NCBI GenBank assembly: GCA_004298905.1
Contig: SCTK01000006.1
Coordinates: 148,467-212,466 of the forward strand
Direction: 5' to 3'
Source of the DNA: Burkholderiaceae bacterium
GTDB lineage: Bacteria; Pseudomonadota; Gammaproteobacteria; Burkholderiales; Burkholderiaceae_D
Length of the DNA: 64,000 nt
A model generated the notes under the pieces. That model saw only the letters and a list, made by a program, of their open reading frames with translations. It ran no database searches and had not been told where the DNA came from. Of this stretch, positions 18,754 to 28,453 are shown piece after piece. Numbering within the stretch: position 1 is the stretch's first letter; every line of letters starts with the position of its first letter. A program made the position numbers and the translations under genes.

Positions 18754-19289
18754 GGTCTCCCTCCTTTAGTCATGCCTAACACCCGATCAGCGAATCGGGC
18801 TACCCTGGTTGATGTATCAACGATCCCGCGCAACAGCTGGGGTGATAATCGTTGCATCTGCTTATCGAGTGCAGCGAGATTTTCAACCAGGGCCAGCATT
18901 TTCCACATCTGTACGGCTGAAACATGGTTGGCTGCCTTGTCTCTTAAAGCGTCGCGATGGCAGTCACGCAACGTGGCAAGTGCCGGGGATAGTTCGCGTC
19001 GACGGCGCTCTTCGAGTCCAGTTGCCAGCATGTCCCAAGGGTCGTCGCTGGTTCGCCAGTCAGATGGCTGTATACGCTCGGCCATCTGAAAATCGACGAG
19101 GAAAGCCAGGGCATCTGCCAACTGGAGTTCGTTCAGTACCAGTGCCTCTGCAATGGTCTTTTCAGAAGTCGGACGTGCCTCGATATAGAGATACGCGTGG
19201 ACCCTGCAGGCATCCGAGGGAAGACCCCACCGAGCGCCAAGCTCACCAAAATAATCCACAAAGCGTTGCATGGCATTACTTGCAAGCAT
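18750..19289 (-). CDS. GbsR/MarR-type transcriptional regulator
   Basis: A 179-residue protein with a winged-helix domain in its first half: FGELGARWGLPSDACRVHAYLYIEARPTS followed by the helix-turn-helix TIAEALVLNELQLADALAFL (only core shown). This resembles GbsR-type MarR relatives. The C-terminal part is helical and lacks an identifiable ligand motif. It sits between an ArsR-type gene and the desaturase it overlaps, so it probably controls this operon. Confidence 0.7.
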   Translation of the reverse strand: MLASNAMQRFVDYFGELGARWGLPSDACRVHAYLYIEARPTSEKTIAEALVLNELQLADALAFLVDFQMAERIQPSDWRTSDDPWDMLATGLEERRRRELSPALATLRDCHRDALRDKAANHVSAVQMWKMLALVENLAALDKQMQRLSPQLLRGIVDTSTRVARFADRVLGMTKGGRP

Positions 19290-19324
19290 AAGAGGTTCCT
19301 CGTTTCGATAATTTTTGATCGGAT

Positions 19325-19657
19325 TTATTTAGTTGCTGTACGGTTCTGAGATTTTCTTGTTTTGGCTATGAGCGCACTTTCTTTTTTCAACGGACGGCTC
19401 ACCGGGCAAAAGTTCGCAAGAAAAGTATGCAGGGTATTGGTGAGGCTCTCTTGTACCAAGCTGTAGTGGACGTATTGGCCTCTTTTTTCGCTGGTGACCA
19501 ACCCGGCATTTTCGAGGACTTTAAGGTGCTTGGTGAGTGCCGGTTTGCTCATTTCAAACCGCTCCGAGATCTCACCTGCCGTCATTGATGTTTTAGAGAG
19601 ATAGGCAAGAATTCTGCGACGCGGGGTCGATGCTAGCGCTTCAAATATTTTTTCCAT
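19325..19657 (-). CDS. ArsR/SdpR-type winged-helix regulator
   Basis: A 110-residue regulator: MEKIFEALASTPRRRILAYL, then MTAGEISERFEMSKPALTKHL and LENAGLVTSEKRGQYVHYSL, the ArsR winged helix. It lacks the ELCVCDL metal motif of arsenic and zinc sensors and has one cysteine, so it is closer to SdpR-like members. The ATG at 19657 is preferred over a TTG four codons earlier. It is the first gene of the minus-strand operon and divergent from the DUF4166 gene. Confidence 0.82.
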   Translation of the reverse strand: MEKIFEALASTPRRRILAYLSKTSMTAGEISERFEMSKPALTKHLKVLENAGLVTSEKRGQYVHYSLVQESLTNTLHTFLANFCPVSRPLKKESALIAKTRKSQNRTATK

Positions 19658-19669
19658 GACGGAAATCAA

Positions 19670-19700
19670 ATTTAGCTAATTAGTTAATTACCGTATGGTA
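19670..19700. promoter_or_regulatory. Candidate operator in arsR-type/DUF4166 divergent region
   Basis: An AT-rich imperfect palindrome, TTAGCTAATTAGTTAA (about 19673-19688), lies just upstream of the ArsR-type gene, followed by a second short inverted repeat, GTATGGTACAGTAC (19693-19706). Both suit an autoregulatory ArsR-family site, but there is no direct proof. Confidence 0.35.
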
Positions 19701-19764
19701 CAGTACCGCAAAGAGGTTTTCCACTGTTTTTCGCGGAGCGCGTATAAATGTATTTGTCGAACAC

Positions 19765-20256
19765 TTGGGTGAAAATTATGCGACCCTTGACGCGCTCGTC
19801 AAGAAAGCGCATGTGGGTGAGATTACGCTCACAGGTTCGGTCTCGGTGTCTCGGGGTAATGCAATGGCGCAGTTGTTGTGCACCGTGTTGTGCATGCCGC
19901 CAAGCGCAGCATCGGTGCCACTGACTGTCCGAGGTAGTCACTGTTCCGACAAAATGTTGTGGGCACGCGATTTTGGTGGGGTGAAAATGACCAGTTGTTT
20001 CGTCAAGGATGGCGATTTTCTGGTTGAACAAATGGGACCGATAAAACTTTGGCTCAAACTGACATCGGAAAATGGCACATTGCGATACAAGCTGATGAAA
20101 GCAAGTTGTCTGGGCTTTACCTTGCTAAAAAGATTCAGTCCAACGCTTGAAGCCTTCGAATCAGAAGATTCCGGTTTTTATGTTTTTGGCGTACGTATCA
20201 GCTTGCCGCTGATTGGAAAACTCATTGAATACCAGGGCAAGCTGGTGCTTGGTTAG
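19765..20256 (+). CDS. DUF4166 domain protein
   Basis: A 163-residue protein matching DUF4166: LGENYATL at the N-terminus, LTGSVSVSRGNAMAQLLC, VPLTVRGSHCSDKMLWARDF and a C-terminal VFGVRISLPLIGKLIEYQGKL. The domain's function is unknown; it often occurs next to or fused with oxidoreductases. The start is unclear: only a TTG at 19765 is available, without a good ribosome-binding site, and the frame is open without a start codon back to 19684. It is divergent from the ArsR-desaturase operon. Confidence 0.65.
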   Translation: MGENYATLDALVKKAHVGEITLTGSVSVSRGNAMAQLLCTVLCMPPSAASVPLTVRGSHCSDKMLWARDFGGVKMTSCFVKDGDFLVEQMGPIKLWLKLTSENGTLRYKLMKASCLGFTLLKRFSPTLEAFESEDSGFYVFGVRISLPLIGKLIEYQGKLVLG

Positions 20257-20503
20257 ACCTTCCCTTGAGTGTCGATACGCCCTGATATCAGGTCCAATCC
20301 CAACTCAGCGCCGCACAGCGTTCGCAGATGCACGAAAATAAAGTACCGGAGTTAAATTTTCCAGAAACAAATCGACGGCACCTTTGACCCGCCTTGCGGT
20401 GTTTGAAGCCGCTGGGTTACTGCCTGCGTATACGATCTTGCGCTCGCTTCAGCGGGCAGAAAATCGGAATCCCCTTGTGGGTGCAGAAACGACGAATCAA
20501 ACC

Positions 20504-23500
20504 CTACAGCAGTTCCGTCTGCACCGGCGCCGGTAGCGTAAAGAAGAACGTGGCGCCGACGCCTACCTGGGCTTGTGCCCAGATCTGCCCTTCATGCCGT
20601 TGCACGATGCGTCGGACAATGGCCAGACCGGCGCCAGTGCCTTCATATTCCTCTTCACTGTGCAAGCGGTTGAACACGCCGAACAATTTGTCGGCGTATT
20701 GCATGTCGAAGCCGGCGCCGTTGTCGGCCACATAATAGGCTTCACCGTTGTGGCCGATTTCAATGCGCGGATATTCCACCCGCCGAGTGAACTTGAGTGC
20801 ATTGCTGATCAGATTGACCCACACCTGACGGATCAGGGATTCATCGGCATTGCACGCAGGGAGCGACTTGATCATCACTTCATCCAGGCGGTCGGCCGGC
20901 ACAATTTCGGCCACGACTTCGCGCACCTGACGCTCCATTTCAAACAGGCTGCGTTCCACTGGGCGCAGGGAGTAGCGGGAAAAGCGTAGCAGTGCATCGA
21001 TCAAGGTTCCCATCTGCTGTGCGCCGCTGCGCACCCGTTCGATGTAGTACTGTCCCTGGTCGTTGAGGGTGGTCTGATTTTCCTGAAACAGCAGGGCAGC
21101 ATAGCCATCGATGGAACGCAGCGGCGCGCGCAAGTCGTGCGAGATGGTGTAGGCAAAGGATTCCAGTTCGCGCGTTCTTTCCTGCACACGTTCTTCCAGC
21201 GTCTGATTGAGGGCGGTCAATTCCAGTGCGAGCCGTTTGCGTTCGTGGATATCGGTCACGGAACCGATGAAACCCAGAAAGCTGCGGTCGCGTGCAAAAC
21301 GCGGCACAGCGGTACTCTCCACCCAGCGATAACTGCCATCGTGGTAACGCAAACGGTATTCCATTTGCACCAGATCCGGCTCATGAACGGCGTTCTGAAT
21401 GGTGCGTTCAATCCGCACGGCATCCTCAGGGTGAACCGACTGTAGCCAACCATACCCCACCTGCGGTTCCAAAGGCAGGCCGGTAAAATTGAGCCAGGTC
21501 TGATTCAGATAGGTGCGCGCACCTTCTTCATCCGCCAGCCAGATCATCACCGGCGCATTGTCCGCCAGCAAGCGGAAGCGGGCTTCGCTCTCTGCCACGG
21601 CCAGCTCGGCTTTTTTGCGCGCGGTGATATCGGTGCCGGTGCCTAGATAGCCGGTGAATTTCCCCTGCTTGTCGAACACCGGTTCGCCGGTAATCGAGGC
21701 CCAGTGCAATTCACCATCGGGCAAACGCATTGCATATTCAAAATCGCGGAACGGTACATGCCGGTTGAGCCGGTCGATGTGTTCGTTCCAAACCGCCGGG
21801 TCGTACTGAACGCCGCCAATTTCCCAGCGCCGCAGGCCGATCACGGCACGCTGATTGAAACCAAAACCGGCCCAGACTTCGTTCGAAGAATGTACCAGCC
21901 GATGCTCTTCATCCTGCTCCCAATACCAGTCCGAGGTTTGTGCCGACAGGCGGCGATGACGGTCCTCGCTATACCGCAGCGCTTCTTCCGAAGCCTTGAG
22001 ACTGGCATGGGCGCGCAGACCTGCCATCAACTCGGCCGATTCCAGCTCAGGCACCGACCACGGCTGGGCCTTGCCACGCATTTCCTCCACCGACAGCGAC
22101 AAGGGATACTCGCCCCGGCCCATGTCGACCGCATTGATTTGCCGTTTGGGATCGTGCCCCCACACCACATGATGACGATGCTCGGGCCGCAGCCAGGCAA
22201 TGCCGCTTTGCCAACGGGCCGCCAGCGGAATGGCAATCATGCCGCTGGCCTGCGCTGCCTGTGCATCCCAATCCGGCAGCAAGGCAGATAACTGATCGGT
22301 CGCAAAAAAATGTTCGGCCACCAATTCAGTCTGCTGCAACCAATCGATCAAACGATCCTGCGCTGACCCATCCGGCACGATGCCGTGCGTGTACTTTCCC
22401 GCCGCACTCCAGCAGAGCACGCCCGCTGCATTGAGACTGCCCAGCAAACTGGCACCGCACTCCGGCCATGCATGCTCAAGGTGTCCCTTGTGCTCGGATA
22501 CCGTATTGAATACCGCGCGCGCTGCCTGCGTCAGGCGCTGTCGCTCGGCATCCTCATGCGCGCGCAACTGGTCGGTGATCAGATAGCCCGCTGTGTGCGC
22601 CAGCATGGCGCACAGGCGCCGCAAGGCATAGGGTATGTGCATGGGTTCCATGCTCATGCAAACCACCAGCCCCCACAAACGATGGCAGGCAATCACCGGA
22701 ACCACCAGCACACTGCGCACGCCCAGGCGATGCAGGTAGGACATATTGCGCTTCGTTGCGCCGCGCAGGGTGGCATACAGCAAGTCAGGCGGCGGCATTC
22801 CGGGGGGCCGTGTGGGAAAGAGTGTCGTGGGTTGATATTCGATATCCTGGATATAGCGCATCTGACCCGCCGCATATTGTTCGCGTACCGCGGGTGAAAT
22901 ATCCGCCGCCGGGAAAACCAGGTTACGCACGGACTCCAACGCCTCACTTTTCTGTTCGGCAAAAACAACGCTGTTCCACTCGGAATCGAAGCGGTAGACC
23001 ATCACACGGGAGAACCCGGTCAGTGCGTGAATTTCCTGCACCATCTGCTGACACAAGCCCTGCGGCTCAGTGCTCTGACGCATCATTCCTTGCGCCCGCT
23101 CGATGCGCCGCAACCACTCCAACTCAAGCTCTGGCGTCGCCATCAAACAGGGTTCCAGTTCGAGCACGACCTGACCGGCATGCCGGTGCAGCACGGCGTA
23201 AAACATGCGGTCATTGAAACGAATGGAAGTACGCAGGTAGAACGCGCCGCACGCCGGGTCGTGCGCTTCTTTCAGTGCCGTGCGCAACAGCGCGACGGTG
23301 CGCTCAGGCAACCAGTCTGCAATCGGCTTGCCGAGCAATTGCGCGGGCGGTACTGACAAAATCTGTTCGCAACTGAGACTGATTTGCGCGACGCTCAAGT
23401 CGGCCTCTTGCAGCAGCAACAGTACGCCGAACGGCTGCACGTTATTGGCATCGTAACGCGGCAAAGCGGTGACAGGCTCCGCAGCCGCTGCGGTCGCATC

Positions 23501-23563
23501 CATGGCGGCAGACAATCTTCCCGCAGGAAATGACGTGCGCTTTAACATCGACATCAACTCCAT
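20504..23563 (-). CDS. Phytochrome-type sensor histidine kinase with degenerate bilin pocket
   Basis: The 1019-residue protein has the order PAS-GAF-PHY (1 to about 520), two PAS/PAC domains (about 535-780), HisKA with H-box YTISHDLRAPLRSIDGYA (about 810) and a HATPase domain with GAGLAIVRRIV. It is phytochrome-like, but no Cys lies before QPFG (43-46; usually QPHG). In the GAF domain PASDIP reads PAADIS (D221 kept), the SPxHxxYL histidine region reads TKRNMSYL, and WGLIxCHH reads WGLVVCMSM (297-305). Covalent biliverdin attachment is therefore unlikely. The PHY tongue keeps WLRPE but PRxSF is altered. No response regulator is adjacent. Confidence 0.88.
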   Translation of the reverse strand: MELMSMLKRTSFPAGRLSAAMDATAAAAEPVTALPRYDANNVQPFGVLLLLQEADLSVAQISLSCEQILSVPPAQLLGKPIADWLPERTVALLRTALKEAHDPACGAFYLRTSIRFNDRMFYAVLHRHAGQVVLELEPCLMATPELELEWLRRIERAQGMMRQSTEPQGLCQQMVQEIHALTGFSRVMVYRFDSEWNSVVFAEQKSEALESVRNLVFPAADISPAVREQYAAGQMRYIQDIEYQPTTLFPTRPPGMPPPDLLYATLRGATKRNMSYLHRLGVRSVLVVPVIACHRLWGLVVCMSMEPMHIPYALRRLCAMLAHTAGYLITDQLRAHEDAERQRLTQAARAVFNTVSEHKGHLEHAWPECGASLLGSLNAAGVLCWSAAGKYTHGIVPDGSAQDRLIDWLQQTELVAEHFFATDQLSALLPDWDAQAAQASGMIAIPLAARWQSGIAWLRPEHRHHVVWGHDPKRQINAVDMGRGEYPLSLSVEEMRGKAQPWSVPELESAELMAGLRAHASLKASEEALRYSEDRHRRLSAQTSDWYWEQDEEHRLVHSSNEVWAGFGFNQRAVIGLRRWEIGGVQYDPAVWNEHIDRLNRHVPFRDFEYAMRLPDGELHWASITGEPVFDKQGKFTGYLGTGTDITARKKAELAVAESEARFRLLADNAPVMIWLADEEGARTYLNQTWLNFTGLPLEPQVGYGWLQSVHPEDAVRIERTIQNAVHEPDLVQMEYRLRYHDGSYRWVESTAVPRFARDRSFLGFIGSVTDIHERKRLALELTALNQTLEERVQERTRELESFAYTISHDLRAPLRSIDGYAALLFQENQTTLNDQGQYYIERVRSGAQQMGTLIDALLRFSRYSLRPVERSLFEMERQVREVVAEIVPADRLDEVMIKSLPACNADESLIRQVWVNLISNALKFTRRVEYPRIEIGHNGEAYYVADNGAGFDMQYADKLFGVFNRLHSEEEYEGTGAGLAIVRRIVQRHEGQIWAQAQVGVGATFFFTLPAPVQTELL

Positions 23564-23587
23564 TCAAGTGGAGGCATCGTGGTAAAA

Positions 23588-24208
23588 CTAGCCGAGCCAG
23601 TCAATAATGGGTTGCCACTGTTCCCGGTCTTGCTGCACCCGTGAAGGTGCCACGTCGAACAGGGTCAAACCGTGCGCCGCCAGCTGAATGTAGTTTTGTG
23701 TATCGCGTAGATAAGTCAATATCGGTAAACCCCGTGCCGCAACAAACTGTTCCAGTTGTTCCGCCGCACGCGTGCGCGCCTTGACCCGCATGCCGACAAT
23801 CGCCACCTTGCGGACACTCACCGGGGCAGAAAGTCGCTCGGTCAACTCATGCAGAAAATGCTGGCTGGCATCGATGTCGAACATGGAGGGCTGGATCGGC
23901 ACGAGGATGCGATCGGCCAGCGCCAGCAGCTCCTGCAAACGCCAACCGTGCAAACCGGCGGCGGAATCGATCACCACATGGGTCGCGTTCCGCGGCGGGC
24001 GCGCAATATTTTTTTCGTCAATTTCCCAGGTGCCGATCGCGCTGCAGCTCTGCGGCCGCCGCGCCAGCCAGCTGCGCGCCGACTGCTGGCGATCGGTATC
24101 GCCCAGCATGGCTTGATGACCTTGCGACGCAAAATAACCGGCGATATTTGTCGCCAGCGTGGACTTGCCCGCCCCTCCCTTGGGGTTGGCGACCAGGATG
24201 ATTGGCAT
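23588..24208 (-). CDS. ParA-family ATPase (orphan)
   Basis: A 206-residue deviant Walker ATPase: PKGGAGKST (9-17), GDTDRQQSARSWLARR and VVIDSAAGLHGW. ParA proteins move DNA or protein cargo by dynamic ATP-dependent binding. No parB or centromere-like repeats are seen next to it. The ATG at 24208 (MPIILVANPKGG) is chosen over a frame open 10 codons earlier. It lies 24 nt upstream of the phytochrome-like kinase on the same strand and may be co-transcribed with it. Confidence 0.85.
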   Translation of the reverse strand: MPIILVANPKGGAGKSTLATNIAGYFASQGHQAMLGDTDRQQSARSWLARRPQSCSAIGTWEIDEKNIARPPRNATHVVIDSAAGLHGWRLQELLALADRILVPIQPSMFDIDASQHFLHELTERLSAPVSVRKVAIVGMRVKARTRAAEQLEQFVAARGLPILTYLRDTQNYIQLAAHGLTLFDVAPSRVQQDREQWQPIIDWLG

Positions 24209-24325
24209 GCTCCCTCTTTGGCTCCGTTGCCGCTGCAATTTGAGTGCAGATGGTGCGCTGTCTGACCGGGAGCGTCAAGCACCTGAACCCGATTGGCAAC
24301 AGCCTTGACAACGGTAGCAAATGTC

Positions 24326-25786
24326 CTACCAACCGGCTTGCGCGGCCTTGTCCCAATCGATGGATTGTTCGACCGCATCGCTGAGACGATCGATCGCCGC
24401 ATCCAGCACCTGCCCAGCATTCGTCGCTGTTGAAACGTTGCATCCCGCCCAGGCCAGCAAGGCCCGCGCCGCCGCCGAGGTATCGAACACGCCATGCAGA
24501 TACGTGCCCAGCACCTGGCCGTCGGCAGACATCGCGCCGTCCGGGCGGTGCTCAGACCCAATCAGGGCAAAGGGCTGCCGCGTGTCGGCACCGTGGGTCT
24601 GCCCGTGATGAATTTCATAACCCTGCAGGTGCACATCGGCCCAGCTCAGCGCAGCCGATACGTTTTCCAGATGCTTGTCGCCCGCCAGCATGGTGGCGAC
24701 ATCAAGCAGCCCCAGCCCGGTGCTTTCGCCCGCGGCACCCTCCATACCGAGCGGATCGGCGATCCGTGTGCCCAGCATTTGATAGCCGCCGCAAATACCC
24801 ATCACCTTGCCGCCGTAACGCAGATGCCGCCGCAATGCGGTCTCCCAGCCCTGCGCGCGCAGCCAGTCCAGATCGGCGCGGGTATTTTTTGTGCCGGGCA
24901 GAATGATCAAATCGGCGGCGGGGATGGCCCGCCCCGGGCCGATGAAACGAAAATCGATTTCCGGTAAACGTTGCAGTGGATCGAAATCGGTGTGGTTCGA
25001 AATGCGCGGCAAGGCGGGAACGATGATGCGAAATCCTCCTGTGCGCGCTGCGTTGATGCGCAACGCATCTTCAGCCGCCAGTTCCAGTCCCTGCAAATAC
25101 GGCACTACACCCAGTACCGGTTTGCCGGTGCGCTGCTCCAGCCAGTCCAGCCCCGCTTGCAGCAAGGCGATGTCGCCACGAAAGCGATTGATGATGAAAC
25201 CGCGAATCCTTTGCTGTTCGGTTTCGCTCAGGCAGGCCAGCGTGCCGACGATATGTGCGAACACGCCGCCGCGATCGATGTCGGCCACCAGCCAGACCGG
25301 GCAATCCGCCTCTTCGGCAAAGCCCATGTTGGCGATGTCGTTGGCGCGCAGATTGATTTCCGCCGGGCTGCCCGCGCCTTCGACAACGATCCAGTCGTAC
25401 TGCTGCTGCAAACGGCGATACGAATCGAACACCGCTTCCCGCGCACGTCGCTTGTAGTCGTGATATTCCAGCGCGTCCAGAGTGCCGATCGCCTTGCCCT
25501 GCACAATGATCTGCGCCACCTTGTCGTGCGTCGGCTTGAGCAGCACGGGGTTGTGGTCGGTATGCGGTGCGATGCGCGCAGCCTGCGCCTGCACCGCCTG
25601 AGCGCGGCCAATCTCGCCGCCGTCGCTGGTGACCGCGCTGTTCAAGGCCATGTTCTGCGGCTTGAATGGTGCAACTTTCACACCTCTGCGCGCCAGCACG
25701 CGGCACAGCGCCGTGACCATCGCGCTCTTGCCGGCGTCGGAAGTGCAACCCTGGATCATCAGCGTCCGGCATGCGTGCGCTTTCAT
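24326..25786 (-). CDS. cobQ: Cobyric acid synthase
   Basis: CobQ amidates adenosyl-cobyrinic acid diamide at four positions using glutamine and ATP. The 486-residue protein has the N-terminal P-loop-like GCTSDAGKS (13-21), [11 protein letters not shown] and the glutamine amidotransferase nucleophile in [11 protein letters not shown] with a late HGVFDT histidine. It overlaps btuD by 4 nt (ATGA) and is the last gene of the cobalamin operon. Confidence 0.95.
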   Translation of the reverse strand: MKAHACRTLMIQGCTSDAGKSAMVTALCRVLARRGVKVAPFKPQNMALNSAVTSDGGEIGRAQAVQAQAARIAPHTDHNPVLLKPTHDKVAQIIVQGKAIGTLDALEYHDYKRRAREAVFDSYRRLQQQYDWIVVEGAGSPAEINLRANDIANMGFAEEADCPVWLVADIDRGGVFAHIVGTLACLSETEQQRIRGFIINRFRGDIALLQAGLDWLEQRTGKPVLGVVPYLQGLELAAEDALRINAARTGGFRIIVPALPRISNHTDFDPLQRLPEIDFRFIGPGRAIPAADLIILPGTKNTRADLDWLRAQGWETALRRHLRYGGKVMGICGGYQMLGTRIADPLGMEGAAGESTGLGLLDVATMLAGDKHLENVSAALSWADVHLQGYEIHHGQTHGADTRQPFALIGSEHRPDGAMSADGQVLGTYLHGVFDTSAAARALLAWAGCNVSTATNAGQVLDAAIDRLSDAVEQSIDWDKAAQAGW

Positions 25787-26565
25787 GGTTCCCCTTCGAC
25801 CGGAACGATAAGCCGCTGCCCGCCGGCAGCCACCTCGCGTACCGCACAGCGGTAAAGTTCGGCGATGCTTTGCGGAGTAACGACCTCATGGATCGGCCCG
25901 CTCACGGTGCGGCCCTTGCCGAACAGCAGCAAGGCATGCGTGGCAATCTGTAACGCATGATTCGGGTCGTGGCTGATAAAGACTATGCTGCACCCGATCT
26001 GTGCCAATTGACGCAATAACCGCAGCACCACTAATTGATGGCGCAAATCAAGCTGGGACAACGGTTCATCGAGCAATAGCAGCAAGGTCTGCTGCGCCAG
26101 CAAGGTCGCCAGACTCACACGCCGCCGTTCGCCGCCAGAGAGCGTGGTGACATCGCGCGTCGCGAATCCGGCCAGATCGACCCGCGCCAGTTCGGCGCGC
26201 GCAATCGCTGCGTCCTCTTCGCTTTCCCAAGTCAGGCGATCCAGATGCGGATGACGGCCCGCCAGCACGGTTTCCAGCACGGTGGCGGGAAAAGGATCGT
26301 CATCGCGCTGCGCCAGCCAACCTAGGCGCTGTGCGCGCAGGCGCGGCGCATAATCGGCAAGCCGCTGGCCTTGCAAGTGCAAGGCGCCTTGCTGCGGCAG
26401 ACGCGCCCCGGCCAATGTCGCCATCAGCGTGCTTTTACCGACGCCGTTCTCGCCTAACAGCGCCCAGATTTCGCCGGTTTGAATCTGCAAATTCAAGCGG
26501 TTGCATACCTGCTTGCCGCCAATCTGTACCGCAAGCTGCACCGCTTCGAGATGGATCTCGCTCAT
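25783..26565 (-). CDS. btuD: Cobalamin ABC transporter ATP-binding protein
   Basis: BtuD drives vitamin B12 import through BtuC. The 260-residue ATPase has Walker [10 protein letters not shown], the signature LSGGERRRV, Walker [13 protein letters not shown] and the H-loop ISHDPNHAL. It is short of any extra domain. Both ends overlap neighbouring genes by 4 nt (btuC upstream, cobQ downstream), showing a tight operon. Confidence 0.93.
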   Translation of the reverse strand: MSEIHLEAVQLAVQIGGKQVCNRLNLQIQTGEIWALLGENGVGKSTLMATLAGARLPQQGALHLQGQRLADYAPRLRAQRLGWLAQRDDDPFPATVLETVLAGRHPHLDRLTWESEEDAAIARAELARVDLAGFATRDVTTLSGGERRRVSLATLLAQQTLLLLLDEPLSQLDLRHQLVVLRLLRQLAQIGCSIVFISHDPNHALQIATHALLLFGKGRTVSGPIHEVVTPQSIAELYRCAVREVAAGGQRLIVPVEGEP

Positions 26566-27578
26566 CGCCCGCCTCGCTGCAACAACAGCAGAAAGAACGG
26601 AGCACCGAGCGCCGCCGTCACCACCCCGACCGGCAATTGCTGAGGCGCGATCAAGATGCGCGACAGCAGATCGGCCAGCATCAGCACAATGCCGCCGCCC
26701 AGCGCGGACGCCGGCAACAGCAAACGCTGATCGTTGCCGAACAGCAGCCGCAGCGAATGCGGCACCAGCAAACCGATGAAGCCGATCATGCCAGCCGTAG
26801 TTACGGAGACCGCTACCGCAAATGCCGTCCCAAGATAAATCGCCGCGCGCACGCGCGGCACATTGACACCCAGGCTATGTGCCTGCTGCGGCCCCAAGGC
26901 GAGCACGTTGAGATCGCGTGCAAACGGCAACAGGCACAGCAACGCCAGCAACAATACGATTGCCGCCGCATGCCAGTCGGCGCCCGACAAATCGCCCAGC
27001 AGCCAGAAGATCATGCCGCGCAGAATGCCGTCCGGCGCCAGCGACAGCAGCAGCGAAGTCAGCGCACCGCAAAATGCTGCGACCGCCACACCGGTCAACA
27101 GCAGCCGTGCCTGCGTCCAGGAACCGTCGCCACGCGCCAGCGCAAACACCAGCGCAATCGCCCCTAATGCACCCAGGCCGGCACCCACACTCATCCACAC
27201 GCTGGAACCGAACAGCAGCAACACCGTCAGCGCTCCGACGCCGGCACCACCAGACGTACCAAGGATGTATGGATCGGCCAGCGGATTGCGCAGCAGCACT
27301 TGCATCAACGCACCGGCCAACCCGAGCAAACCGCCCACCGCGAATGCCGCCAGCGTGCGCGGCAAGCGCAGGTTGAACAGCACATCGTGTGCGATGCGGG
27401 CGGATTCGCCGTGGCCGAATAACTGTGCAATACCGATCTTCGTGCTGCCCAGACACACGGACAGCACGCCGATCAGCGCCGCCACGAGCGCCAGTGCACC
27501 CAACACTGTCAACGCATAACCCAGTGTAATGCGCTGTGTACGCAGCAAAAGCCCGGTGGCCGCAACATGAGTTTTCAT
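26562..27578 (-). CDS. btuC: Cobalamin ABC transporter permease
   Basis: BtuC is the FecCD-type permease of the B12 importer. The 338-residue protein has about ten hydrophobic helices and family motifs RLPRTLAAFAVGGLLGLAGA, RNPLADPYILGTSGGAG and GMIGFIGLLVPHSLRLL (each shortened). The frame continues 49 codons upstream, but the ATG at 27578 overlaps the btuF stop (ATGA) and is preferred. Confidence 0.93.
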   Translation of the reverse strand: MKTHVAATGLLLRTQRITLGYALTVLGALALVAALIGVLSVCLGSTKIGIAQLFGHGESARIAHDVLFNLRLPRTLAAFAVGGLLGLAGALMQVLLRNPLADPYILGTSGGAGVGALTVLLLFGSSVWMSVGAGLGALGAIALVFALARGDGSWTQARLLLTGVAVAAFCGALTSLLLSLAPDGILRGMIFWLLGDLSGADWHAAAIVLLLALLCLLPFARDLNVLALGPQQAHSLGVNVPRVRAAIYLGTAFAVAVSVTTAGMIGFIGLLVPHSLRLLFGNDQRLLLPASALGGGIVLMLADLLSRILIAPQQLPVGVVTAALGAPFFLLLLQRGGR

Positions 27579-28453
27579 TTCTTCTTGTGCCTCACCTGAT
27601 CGACCGCCATACAGAGTTGCTCGACCCCATCGGCCATGCGCGGCCCCATGCGGTTGAGCAGATCGGGGGGTAGCATGAACAGATTCCCTGCACGTACAGC
27701 CTGCAATTGCGGCCAGCGCTGCCATGCCTGCAAGCGCGCATTGTCAGGTTCGCCACTGGCGACGATCATGTCGGGATCGGCGGCGAGCACCGCTTCGATC
27801 TCGACCGTCGGCGCGAGCGTCTGCAAATGCGCAAACACATTGACCGCGCCGCAGAGACGCAGCGCATCCGAAATGACTTGCGCACCGCCGATGGTCATCA
27901 GCGGGTGATCCCATACCTGGTAGAACACACGCACCGGGCTGCGCTGAGCATAGATCGTCTGCAACCTGACAAGGTGTGCGCGGAATGCGTCGGCGGCCGT
28001 CTGTGCCTGCGCCGGTGTGCCGGTCAACACGCCGAGTTTTTCCAGCGTCGCACCAATGTCCGTCATCTGATGCGGCTCATTGACGAACACAGGAATGCCG
28101 AGCGCCTGTAATTTCTCGATTTGCCGGTTGGCGTTGCCGGACGCCCAGGCCACTACCAGATCAGGCCGTAGTGCACGGATACGTTCGATATCGGTCGCAC
28201 GCGCATTGCCAATGCGTGCGATTGAGCGGGCGGCGGGCGGATAATCGCTGTACTCGTCGACGCCGACGATGCGCATACCGGCGTCAATCGCAAACAGCAT
28301 TTCGGTCAGATGCGGCGCGAGGCTGACAATACGCGCCGCCGGCGCCGCCAGTTGCAATGCCTGGCCACGGTCGTCAACCACGCGAATTTGCGCCTGTGCC
28401 CCGCCGGCAGTCAGCACAAAGGCAAGTAGTAGAAAACGCGCCCTCGTTTTCAT
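27575..28453 (-). CDS. btuF: Periplasmic cobalamin-binding protein
   Basis: BtuF delivers B12 to BtuCD. The 292-residue protein has a Sec signal peptide (MKTRARFLLLAFVLTAGGAQA) and the type III binding-protein fold: RIVSLAPHLTEMLFAIDAG, VGVDEYSDYPPAAR, LRPDLVVAWASGN. It overlaps cobB and btuC by 4 nt each. Confidence 0.92.
   Translation of the reverse strand: MKTRARFLLLAFVLTAGGAQAQIRVVDDRGQALQLAAPAARIVSLAPHLTEMLFAIDAGMRIVGVDEYSDYPPAARSIARIGNARATDIERIRALRPDLVVAWASGNANRQIEKLQALGIPVFVNEPHQMTDIGATLEKLGVLTGTPAQAQTAADAFRAHLVRLQTIYAQRSPVRVFYQVWDHPLMTIGGAQVISDALRLCGAVNVFAHLQTLAPTVEIEAVLAADPDMIVASGEPDNARLQAWQRWPQLQAVRAGNLFMLPPDLLNRMGPRMADGVEQLCMAVDQVRHKKK

Noticed and set aside
20257..20503. Possible gene remnant between DUF4166 and the sensor kinase
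   Set aside because: Short frames only, none with recognisable family character; left as plain intergenic sequence.
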